Source of the DNA: a virus
DNA: 35,829 nucleotides
Direction: 5' to 3' (one strand)
Virus record (IMG/VR): IMGVR_UViG_3300023184_009621
Coordinates: 1-35,829 of that record
Part shown: positions 29,056-35,829 of the stretch, piece by piece
Position numbering within the stretch: the first letter of the stretch is position 1
Layout: each line of letters opens with the position of its first letter
Program-made: the position numbers and the translations under genes
Notes under the pieces: generated by a model
Database searches by the model: none
The model's input: only the letters and a program-made list of their open reading frames with translations
Told to the model about the DNA's origin: nothing

Positions 29056-30498
29056 ATGAATAATATTTTGCGAATCAACAACGATTACTCATTCTTCATT
29101 TCTAATGATGAAATCGTAAAAACAGATCTTTTTTATCGCTTGCGATTTAGAGATAAAAATTATTTTCACAGCCGTGCATACAAGATGCGTAAGTGGGATG
29201 GGTTTATCAATTTTTTTAATCAAGAAACTGGCAAGTTTTTAACAGGATTACTTCCAGAAGTATCAGCAGTACTTCGACATTTTAAATTAGATTATACCGT
29301 TGACGATCAAAGAGTTAAGACTTCATTTCAACATGACAAAATTGACCCTGAATTTTTGAATCAATTTTTGTCTAAAAATTCTGATGGAAGTGTTCAAAGT
29401 TCAATTGAACTTTATGATTATCAAGTAGACTCGACAAATATGGCGATTAAACATCGTCGTGGTATTGTTGTTGCTCCAACTGGTGCGGGTAAAACAAATA
29501 TCATGATTTCATTCTTGAAATCAATTGCACCAAAAACACCAATTCTTATTCTTCAAAACAGAATTTCTCTTGCTCAACAAAATTATGATGAACTAATGAA
29601 ATGGGGTTTTGATAATGTAGGAACACTTTGGGGTGGTTCTGTACATCCCAATTTGATTACTGTTGCAAGTGTTCAAAGCATTCAAAAAATTGAAAAATTG
29701 CTTCCTAAATTTAAGGTTCTTATTGTAGATGAAATTCATGATATGATGAGCGATCTTCCCAAAGCTGTTTATAAAAAAATGAAACATGCTGATGTTCGAT
29801 TGGCTGTTAGTGCTACACCTTTTAAATTTGGTGGAAAAGATCATGTTCAAAAGTTTTATGTTCGTGGTTTTTTTGGGCCAGTATTAAAAATTACTTGCAG
29901 CGAAACTGGAGTGCTTACCACTGCAGATTTGCAAGATCGTGGTATTTTAGCAAAATCTAAATGTATATTTTATCCTATTCAAGAGCCAAAAATACCTCAT
30001 GACATTTATATTGATGCTGTAACTCGTGGTGTTGCTGAATCATTTTATTTTCATGATGTAGTAACTAGACTCGCAAAAAAGATGAAAGGACGAACCTTGA
30101 TTTTGGTGGATAGGATTGCTCATGGCGATGCTTTGAATAATTTACTTCCCGGAAGTTTATGGGTACGAGGTCAGGATGATGCCGAAACTCGCAAGGGTGT
30201 GATTAAGCAATTACAAAAAGCTAAAGGCGATTTAATTGCAATCGCTACGCAGCAAATTTTCAACACAGGCATCAATGTTCATCCACAAAATTTAATCAAT
30301 GCTGCTGGTGGTCAAGCTGACCATATGATTATTCAGCGCATGGGTCGTGGCTTGCGTACCGCTGAAGACAAAGATCAACTTAACTACTATGATTTTCTTT
30401 TCGATATCAATCCATATTTAGAAGAGCATAGCAACAAACGCATCAATATTTTGCGTAAAGAGGGACACGATGTAGAAATTAGGGAGATTGATTTTTGA
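29056..30498 (+). CDS. uvsW: UvsW-like superfamily 2 helicase
   Basis: 480 residues. An N-terminal domain with YKMRKWDGFINFFNQ and TGKFLTGLLPEV corresponds to the small DNA-binding domain of T4 UvsW. The helicase core has Walker A APTGAGKT (140-147), DEIH (225-228), SATPF (252-256), an IFNTGINV segment (motif V) and QRMGRGLR (427-434). UvsW unwinds R-loops and branched recombination intermediates and regresses forks. It should act with the UvsX, UvsY-like and gp32-like proteins. The following gene starts on its stop codon (TGATG). Confidence 0.92.
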   Translation: MNNILRINNDYSFFISNDEIVKTDLFYRLRFRDKNYFHSRAYKMRKWDGFINFFNQETGKFLTGLLPEVSAVLRHFKLDYTVDDQRVKTSFQHDKIDPEFLNQFLSKNSDGSVQSSIELYDYQVDSTNMAIKHRRGIVVAPTGAGKTNIMISFLKSIAPKTPILILQNRISLAQQNYDELMKWGFDNVGTLWGGSVHPNLITVASVQSIQKIEKLLPKFKVLIVDEIHDMMSDLPKAVYKKMKHADVRLAVSATPFKFGGKDHVQKFYVRGFFGPVLKITCSETGVLTTADLQDRGILAKSKCIFYPIQEPKIPHDIYIDAVTRGVAESFYFHDVVTRLAKKMKGRTLILVDRIAHGDALNNLLPGSLWVRGQDDAETRKGVIKQLQKAKGDLIAIATQQIFNTGINVHPQNLINAAGGQADHMIIQRMGRGLRTAEDKDQLNYYDFLFDINPYLEEHSNKRINILRKEGHDVEIREIDF

Positions 30499-30803
30499 TG
30501 AGCGATAGCCCTGAGCATAATCCTGAATTTTATATCAATCAAATTGAAATGATGAAGGCAAGATATTCTATTGTATTTGAAAAATGGGGAATCAAATGGA
30601 AAAGATATATTGATGATGTAGAATATAAATTGAGTGATAGAAAATATTGGGTATGGTGTTTTTTAGTAGGTTTTGAAGCTTTTGTAAAAAAGCACACTCA
30701 TAAAAAACAAGTTAGTAAAGCCTTGGAATTTGATAAAGAAGATCGCATAAGACGCATAATTGGTGACTTTTATAAAGTTCAAGAATATGTGAGGAATCTA
30801 TGA
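30498..30803 (+). CDS. Hypothetical protein, 101 residues
   Basis: The ATG at 30498 overlaps the helicase stop by one base; a TTG one codon earlier is less likely. GGAGA is ten bases upstream. The protein is rich in Lys, Tyr and Trp: RYSIVFEKWGIKWKRYIDDVEYKL, then YWVWCFLVGFEAFVKK, a possible short hydrophobic helix, and a charged helical tail. T4 also has a small gene (uvsW.1 region) behind uvsW, but I see no match. Coupled translation suggests a role linked to the helicase. The next small gene starts inside its stop (ATGA). Confidence 0.65.
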   Translation: MSDSPEHNPEFYINQIEMMKARYSIVFEKWGIKWKRYIDDVEYKLSDRKYWVWCFLVGFEAFVKKHTHKKQVSKALEFDKEDRIRRIIGDFYKVQEYVRNL

Positions 30804-30961
30804 TTAAAATTTTATTGCGCCTACCAATTTTTGCAATGCACCTTTTAATGGCATTTATATATTTGGTTTTTGGTTATTTGATTGGTTACTATTTTGGCTA
30901 TCAATCTGGACAACAAGACTATATTGATTATCTAAATAAACTTTTTATTAAAGGTAGTTAA
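30800..30961 (+). CDS. Small single-pass membrane protein, 53 residues
   Basis: ATG at 30800 overlaps the previous stop (ATGA), with GAGG six bases upstream; TAA ends at 30961. One hydrophobic segment, about residues 8-34 (LPIFAMHLLMAFIYLVFGYL and on), is followed by GYQSGQQDYIDYLNKL. The post-membrane motif G-Y-x-x-G-x-x-D-x-I also occurs in the small membrane protein at 3504-3725, so the two may be related. No function is recognised. It ends one base before the stop of the convergent triple methyltransferase. Confidence 0.7.
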   Translation: MIKILLRLPIFAMHLLMAFIYLVFGYLIGYYFGYQSGQQDYIDYLNKLFIKGS

Positions 30962-30962
30962 T

Positions 30963-32585
30963 TTAAATTTTAGTTAGTTCAACAATCAAACTTATGTCTG
31001 GCAGCATATCAAATGTTTCTTTAATGATTTGGGGATGTCCATCGCCAAACGATTTTCTTTCAATTTTAAATCCTGTTGAATCAGCCATAAATTTTAATGA
31101 TTCATAATCATATGCTGTTCGGTGGCCTTCGAAAAGAATTGACCATAATTTAATTGATTGTGAAGAATAAGCAGCACATCCATCATTGATTTCATCAAAA
31201 ACACTAAGTTCATTCTTTTTATAAAGATCAATTAGTTTTTCGGTATCTGGAACAAGTATTCTGATAACTGCTCCATTTTTCATAGCAACATGTAAATTAC
31301 GCAAAAATAAGAGGCCTTCAGGTACAGTCAAGTGTTCCAGCATATGGCTAGAATAAGCTAAATCAATTGTATTAGGTTTAAATGGAAGAGCACCACGAGC
31401 ATCAAATGGAATATATTTGTATTTGTGTAGATCAGCAAATTTTTGCAAATCTATATTATCAAGATTGACCCATCCATCGTGAAACATATTGATGAAGCTG
31501 CCAAAATTAACTTTTAATTTTCCATCACCAATAGGAATGCTTTGAATTAAATTGCCTTTTTCTAGCTCTTCTTTATCAATAATTTTATGACCGTCTGGAA
31601 AACGACTTGTCCACCAATCTAGTGTTTTGAGTGTGCAGTGTGTTTTGTCAAATCCGTCATCTTTTTCGCCAAAATCAATTCCATGAAGGCCACGCTTAGT
31701 TATTCGCTTTAATTCATTAAATATGGCAGGAAGATATTCTTCTGGAATGTGTTCAAAAACTGCAATAGAAAACGCCAAATCAAATTCTTTATCCTTGAAT
31801 GGCCAAGGTGTTTGGCAAATATCAAATTCAACCACATCATCAGTTACCCTTGTCATTTGACAATGATGAGAAATTTCAATTCCCTTACTTCTAATTCCCA
31901 TGCCATTTAATCGTTTGACAATATATCCTCGTGCTGCTCCTATTTCTAAAACAGATTCTGGATGTTCATTAAGAATGTGTTGAAGCGTGACCCAATGAAC
32001 AGGATAATCCCAATATCCTTCATAAGCATAACCTCCAACTTTAGACCCGCCATTAAAGTAATGTTTGTCAAAAAGCTGTTTGCGGTCTTCGGTGTTTTTG
32101 CTTGCTTCAATGATCATATCTGTTCCTAATTGTCCGTGAGGCAAAGTGATTATATTAGAAAACCCAGCCTCAGTGAGAAGCTTTATTGCGTATTCTGGAC
32201 TTAAACTATTACGATGGGTATTTTCATCATAATTTTGATCTCCAAAAATAATTGATGAAGAATCATCATTCCATTCTTCTTGTTCAAGCACCCATTTCAT
32301 TTGGCTTTTAGTGTTGGCCGTAACGAATACGGCTTTGCCTTTATTTTTCAAGATACGATACACTTCTTTTAAAAAAGATCTTACATTTCTCCATGATATG
32401 TGTTCAATGCAATAGCTGCTAAATACACCGTCATATTCATTATCTTGAAGTGGTAATTCTTTGTTGAAATCTGCAACAATATCAATATTAGGTCCGTTTC
32501 TAACATCTAAATTTGGACGAAAATATGGATTATCTCCACCGCCCAATTCAATAACTTTACCTTTAAAGGGGAAATTATAATTCAC
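30963..32585 (-). CDS. Protein with three methyltransferase-like domains
   Basis: 540 residues, GTG start with AAGGA eight bases upstream. Domain 1 (about 8-160): VIELGGGDNP, YDGVFSSYCIEHI and an AVFVTAN strand. Domain 2 (about 205-340): VLEIGAARGY, KGIEIS, FDLAFSIAVFEHIP. Domain 3 (about 356-540): KLKVNFGSFINMF with GWVNLDNID, IDLAYSSHMLEHL and IRILVPDTEKL; here the usual L-G-C-G loop is degraded to N-F-G-S. Domains of this kind are common beside sugar and O-antigen genes. The third may bind poorly or serve structure. It overlaps the next gene by 11 bases, in a run with three glycosyltransferases, so it may cap or methylate the glycan they make. Confidence 0.85.
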   Translation of the reverse strand: MNYNFPFKGKVIELGGGDNPYFRPNLDVRNGPNIDIVADFNKELPLQDNEYDGVFSSYCIEHISWRNVRSFLKEVYRILKNKGKAVFVTANTKSQMKWVLEQEEWNDDSSSIIFGDQNYDENTHRNSLSPEYAIKLLTEAGFSNIITLPHGQLGTDMIIEASKNTEDRKQLFDKHYFNGGSKVGGYAYEGYWDYPVHWVTLQHILNEHPESVLEIGAARGYIVKRLNGMGIRSKGIEISHHCQMTRVTDDVVEFDICQTPWPFKDKEFDLAFSIAVFEHIPEEYLPAIFNELKRITKRGLHGIDFGEKDDGFDKTHCTLKTLDWWTSRFPDGHKIIDKEELEKGNLIQSIPIGDGKLKVNFGSFINMFHDGWVNLDNIDLQKFADLHKYKYIPFDARGALPFKPNTIDLAYSSHMLEHLTVPEGLLFLRNLHVAMKNGAVIRILVPDTEKLIDLYKKNELSVFDEINDGCAAYSSQSIKLWSILFEGHRTAYDYESLKFMADSTGFKIERKSFGDGHPQIIKETFDMLPDISLIVELTKI

Positions 32586-33582
32586 TTAGTAATTCCTTCC
32601 ATGTATCTGTATACAAATTTCTAACTCTTTCCCAAGAGTAATTATTGCTCCAATCATGAAGCTCTTGAGCGTTATTGAATGTGGTGGATTTATAGTCTTC
32701 GATTGCTTGAGCTATTGCTTTGAAATTCCTTTTAGGAACGATTTTACAATCGTTGTTTAAACAATCAATTGCTCCAACTCCATCTGAGGCAATAACAGGT
32801 CTTCCATATGACATCGCCTCAAGAACTTCAATCCCAAATCCTTCAGTAACACTTGGTTGAATATAGACATTGATTGATTGAAAAAAATGTTCAATATTTT
32901 TTACAAATCCAAGAATTATGTAATTTCCAACATCATATTGTCGAATTAAATGAATCAATTCTGGCGATTGAATACCTGCTAAATAAAGAACGGAATCTTT
33001 ATAATTAAGTTTTGCCCAAGCTTCTATGAGATATCGCACCCCTTTATCTGGACCAATTTGACCTAGATAACCAACTGCAAATTTTTTGGGAGCAGGTAAA
33101 ACATAACCATTTTTACAGCCATGTGGAATTATGGATACTCTATTGCACCCAAATTCATGCATAATATTTTTACTATGTTTGCTTGGACATATAACAAGAT
33201 CGGCATTTCTGTAACTGACTAAATATTTTTGAAGTATTTCAGGATTGGTTAAATGAGGGAAATCATAAGGAATGTTATTCTTTTCAAATTCTTCCCTACT
33301 TAGCTTGATGTCATGTGCTGCTGCTGTGTAAGTTATTTTTACACCTTGAGCTTTGAGTTTTTCGGTAAGTCTAGGAAATGTTCCTGAATAAAAATGGGCT
33401 AGTTTGTATTTGCTGTAATCTTCATTTGGCAAAAGTTGGTCTGGTAAAAATGGATTTTGACTTGGTTCAGGATTGATAATATCAACATGACCAAGAGATT
33501 TGAGTGCTGTTAATTCGTTACTCGTAACAGCACCGCCACCTGTTTTTGATCCAATTCTATCACAAGTTACATAGAGAAACAT
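32575..33582 (-). CDS. GT4-type (GT-B) glycosyltransferase
   Basis: 335 residues, beginning directly after the upstream stop (TAA-ATG), AGGTGG seven bases before. KTGGGAVTSNELTALKSLG is the N-terminal acceptor loop. VGYLGQIGPDKGVRYLIEAW holds the G-x-x-x-x-x-K-G phosphate-binding region. YIQPSVTEGFGIEVLEAMSYGRPVIAS carries the E-x7-E motif (E-G-F-G-I-E-V-L-E) intact. This is a complete GT4 and probably active. Sugar and acceptor are unknown. Confidence 0.9.
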   Translation of the reverse strand: MFLYVTCDRIGSKTGGGAVTSNELTALKSLGHVDIINPEPSQNPFLPDQLLPNEDYSKYKLAHFYSGTFPRLTEKLKAQGVKITYTAAAHDIKLSREEFEKNNIPYDFPHLTNPEILQKYLVSYRNADLVICPSKHSKNIMHEFGCNRVSIIPHGCKNGYVLPAPKKFAVGYLGQIGPDKGVRYLIEAWAKLNYKDSVLYLAGIQSPELIHLIRQYDVGNYIILGFVKNIEHFFQSINVYIQPSVTEGFGIEVLEAMSYGRPVIASDGVGAIDCLNNDCKIVPKRNFKAIAQAIEDYKSTTFNNAQELHDWSNNYSWERVRNLYTDTWKELLSEL

Positions 33583-34617
33583 TTACCAACCACCTGTTTC
33601 AATAGCTTCATAGCAAAGTTCTTCATATCGATTGACCATATTCTCAAAGCTAAATTGTTGAGCCCATTCGATGCATCGTTTGGGATTTATTGTTGAAACA
33701 GAATCACTTTTTATAAGTTCTTCCATTTCTTCTTGACTATCAACAAGAAACCCTGTTTCTTTGTCTTTTATTGTTTCTTTACAAGCACCGTTTCTCCATG
33801 CAATAACAGGCATGCCACAAAGCTGAGCTTCAACTGGAGCAAGACCGAATGGCTCACGGAAAAGTTTATTTGGATGAAGCATGGCTTTATTTGTATTAAA
33901 CCAACCAACACATTCATCACGATTTTGATGACCAACATATCTTAAGTTTGGCGAAAGAGAACATGCTGCTTTTACTTGAGCAAGAAGTTGTGGTTCTCCT
34001 GTAATCCTATCGTCTCCAATTAGATCAAGATCAATTTTACACTTGTTTGCAACATCTACGGCAATATGTGGTCCTTTGATGGTGCTAATTCTAGCCAAGA
34101 AAAGCCAACGATTGTTTCTTTTATAATTAAGATTTTTATAAAAGTTAACATCAACACCGTTATAAGAAACTCTTGAATCACAATTTAAATGTTCCTTACA
34201 TCCTTCTGACTGGTCTTTCGATATGCAAACAAAAGTTGGCTTAGGAACAGGAGGGATAGACATGTACATTGTGTTTACTGGAGCGTGTAAAACACCAAGA
34301 ATTGGAGTAGAAATTTTTCCTTCGACCTTAAGAATATAACTCCATTTTTCCCAACTATGATCGATAACTGCATCAAATTCTGCAAGCTTTGACCAATATC
34401 CTGAATAAGCTGCTTTTTCAGGTTCGTTTAATGTGGTTTCATGAAGCGTACAATTTGTTTTTGAACCTTGTGGTGCCACAAGTGTCACATCGTGACCTTT
34501 GGATTTTAATCCCTCAGCTACTTGCCAAGCAATCATTTCAAGGCCAGAATATCCTACTGGAGGACAAGGCAAAACCGTAGTTGAAATAACACAGATTTTT
34601 AATTTATTGTTTTTCAT
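33583..34617 (-). CDS. GT4-type (GT-B) glycosyltransferase
   Basis: 344 residues; GGAG nine bases before the ATG. PPVGYSGLEMIAWQVAEGLKSKGHDVTLVAP is cut here only for description: it is the N-terminal loop with the G-G-like turn. WLFLARISTIKGPHIAVD gives the hinge strand with K-G. FREPFGLAPVEAQLCGMPVIAW has the E-P-F-G-L-A-x-V-E donor motif (E-x7-E) intact. It overlaps the GT2-type gene by four bases (ATGA) and abuts the next GT4, so all three sugar enzymes are made together. Confidence 0.9.
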   Translation of the reverse strand: MKNNKLKICVISTTVLPCPPVGYSGLEMIAWQVAEGLKSKGHDVTLVAPQGSKTNCTLHETTLNEPEKAAYSGYWSKLAEFDAVIDHSWEKWSYILKVEGKISTPILGVLHAPVNTMYMSIPPVPKPTFVCISKDQSEGCKEHLNCDSRVSYNGVDVNFYKNLNYKRNNRWLFLARISTIKGPHIAVDVANKCKIDLDLIGDDRITGEPQLLAQVKAACSLSPNLRYVGHQNRDECVGWFNTNKAMLHPNKLFREPFGLAPVEAQLCGMPVIAWRNGACKETIKDKETGFLVDSQEEMEELIKSDSVSTINPKRCIEWAQQFSFENMVNRYEELCYEAIETGGW

Positions 34618-35282
34618 ATTTTAAGCTCCAGCGGTTTGAATCCTTCTACGCTGCTCTCTGATAAGCCAATATGTCGGCATTGAATTCCCGTATCTACAAA
34701 AATTTTAAAACCATGTTTTTGTGCATGTTGCATAAATGTAAAATCTTCGCTGGTTCTTTCATTCATTTCTAGATCAACACGATCACACTGCCATTGAAAC
34801 CATCGACAACGATTGCTAAGCGGTGGCAAAGCTTCCAGTGCACTTCTATGAATTAAAAGACAGCCAGAACCAACATAATCAACTTCTACAAGGCTATTTT
34901 GTGGATATTCAGTTACCCATTGTGGTCCTTGAGGTGATTTGCGAAGCATGACAGGAGTAAGTGGAGGCATGCGTCTATAATATAATCCTGAAACAATTGG
35001 TAGATTGTGAGAAACTAATCGTGTAATGGTGTCTGGAGGACATATTACATCATCATCTAAAAAGAATAAGTACTCCCATCCCATTTCAAGAAGCTTTTGA
35101 CAACCAGTGTTTCTGGCATGATCAAAAGGCATGCCAGATAAGAATGTATAAGTTCCATTTGGAATCATGAGATTTTTAAACCCCATGGCCCAAGTAGAAC
35201 TTACAATTTCTCTTGTTAAGATAGCAACTAAAACTCTTGGATTTTGCTTTTCGTAAGCAAGTATTTCCCAACTGCCTGCCAT
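34614..35282 (-). CDS. GT-A glycosyltransferase-like protein (GT2-type)
   Basis: 222 residues. RVLVAILTREIVSSTWA is the first strand-helix; MPFDHARNTGCQKLLEMGWEYLFF leads to LDDDVICPPDT, the DxD metal site (76-78). VDYVGSGCLLIHRSAL and ERTSEDFTFMQHA give the acceptor loop and the catalytic E-D motif. A His near the end (QCRHIG) is placed as in GT2 enzymes that bind metal through it. First gene of the four-gene sugar run. The ribosome site is weak (GAGA); a TATAAT box (35315-35310, minus) lies upstream without a clear -35. Confidence 0.8.
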   Translation of the reverse strand: MAGSWEILAYEKQNPRVLVAILTREIVSSTWAMGFKNLMIPNGTYTFLSGMPFDHARNTGCQKLLEMGWEYLFFLDDDVICPPDTITRLVSHNLPIVSGLYYRRMPPLTPVMLRKSPQGPQWVTEYPQNSLVEVDYVGSGCLLIHRSALEALPPLSNRCRWFQWQCDRVDLEMNERTSEDFTFMQHAQKHGFKIFVDTGIQCRHIGLSESSVEGFKPLELKI

Positions 35283-35355
35283 AAAAAATCTCGTAACGGA
35301 AGGTGTTTAATTATATTGGAGTATTCATCCAAAATAACTTTTGACAAGATTTTAA

Positions 35356-35829
35356 TTAAATTGTAATTATTTCTTCAATCGTAGTGGCATTTTGAACCGC
35401 TCTTTTTCTTGAAGCATAAAGCTTTGAAAGATTGCTTCTATATTGACCATATTGCAGCATGAACAAAGTCATGGCTTGAATGTCTGAAAATACTATTTCT
35501 TGGTTGTCCAAAGTAATAATTGGAGGTAAAGGCAAGCCCATATTGGCAGTTTCTTTTGACAATGAATAAGCTCCATTTAACAATGCAACATCTTCACCAG
35601 ATATACCAAGAATTCCTTGTCCTGAATTCCATCCAGATTTAATTGCCGTATTCCATTCGGCATCGATTTGTTTCAGCTTGTTTAATTTAGCTTCTTCTAA
35701 AGGCCAAGCTAAAAGACGATTATTAGCTTCTTGTTTTTGTTCATCAGTTGCTTCATCTTTAAAATCAATCCTATATTCATTTTCACTTACTTGTGAAATT
35801 CCATGAATTGGACAAACTTTTTCAATATA
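35356..35829 (-). CDS. Tail-type protein with DUF4376-like C terminus, 5'-truncated
   Basis: The frame is open from the window edge to a TAA at 35356, giving the last 157 residues; the start lies beyond 35829. A helical Lys/Gln-rich stretch (EEAKLNKLKQIDAEWNTAI) is followed by PPIITLDNQEIVFSDIQAM and a second helix ending in RKRAVQNATTIEEI. This helix - short strands - helix layout is that of DUF4376-like domains at the ends of phage tail fibre and tail assembly proteins. Assignment rests on layout, not on a strong motif. It suggests that virion genes continue to the right. Confidence 0.6.
   Translation of the reverse strand, partial: YIEKVCPIHGISQVSENEYRIDFKDEATDEQKQEANNRLLAWPLEEAKLNKLKQIDAEWNTAIKSGWNSGQGILGISGEDVALLNGAYSLSKETANMGLPLPPIITLDNQEIVFSDIQAMTLFMLQYGQYRSNLSKLYASRKRAVQNATTIEEIITI

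Noticed and set aside
1-35829. tRNA genes, CRISPR arrays, insertion sequences, integrase
   Set aside because: No cloverleaf with a GTTC-type arm, no spaced direct repeat array, and no transposase or integrase motif was found by reading both strands.

Overview
The window looks like part of a large, AT-rich tailed bacteriophage genome (class Caudoviricetes) with a T4-type DNA metabolism kit. No host chromosomal genes, rRNA, tRNA, integrase, transposase or CRISPR array was seen. Evidence for a phage: a RecA/UvsX recombinase, a zinc-binding gp32-type single-strand binding protein, a DnaB/gp41-type helicase, a compact family A DNA polymerase, a UvsW-type helicase, a likely UvsY mediator, a dCMP deaminase, virion-type proteins at both edges, and tightly packed genes with 1-4 base start/stop overlaps. 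The host cannot be named from this sequence. Most genes have good Shine-Dalgarno sites and several have sigma70-like promoters, so a bacterial host with ordinary RNA polymerase is likely.

Layout. 1-1426: 3' part of a collagen-like fibre gene (109 Gly-Thr-Gln type triplets, then a Cys-rich tip). 1408-6434: mostly minus strand, with a Ski2/Hel308-like helicase, small unknown genes and an amidoligase. 6451-8015: a back-to-back promoter pair, then a DNA-binding-like protein and a glycosyltransferase. 8097-12427 (minus): UvsX, gp32-like SSB, a coiled-coil protein, an unknown protein and a methyltransferase. 12442-15640 (plus): two GT9-type glycosyltransferases flanking UDP-galactopyranose mutase, with an odd GC-richer inverted-repeat island at 14437-14600. 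15570-21916 (minus): dCMP deaminase, GNAT acetyltransferase, HhH-GPD glycosylase, UvsY-like protein, a 54-residue coiled coil, DnaB helicase, phospholipase A2-like protein, a possible sigma factor and DNA polymerase. 22023-22529: a dense nest of perfect helices that I read as a large structured noncoding RNA. 22656-28264: a PD-(D/E)XK-like nuclease, sugar and methyl transferases, and two proteins with a capsid-targeting-like N terminus. 28431-30961 (plus): DnaQ-like exonuclease, UvsW helicase and two small genes. 30963-35829 (minus): a protein with three methyltransferase-like domains, three glycosyltransferases and a partial tail-type protein.

How it works together. The replication and recombination genes resemble the T4 recombination-dependent replication set (UvsX, UvsY, gp32, gp41-type helicase, UvsW), but the polymerase is family A, not B. 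Scattered among them are at least eight glycosyltransferases, a galactofuranose-forming mutase and five methyltransferase-like domains in three genes. This is a large sugar-modification capacity. One inference is that it decorates the virion, including the Thr-rich collagen-like fibre. Three proteins, including the phospholipase A2-like one, begin with a short motif resembling the capsid-targeting peptide of T4 internal head proteins, so they may be packaged and injected.

The most promising undescribed element is the roughly 500-base structured RNA at 22023-22529. The 14437-14600 island is second.
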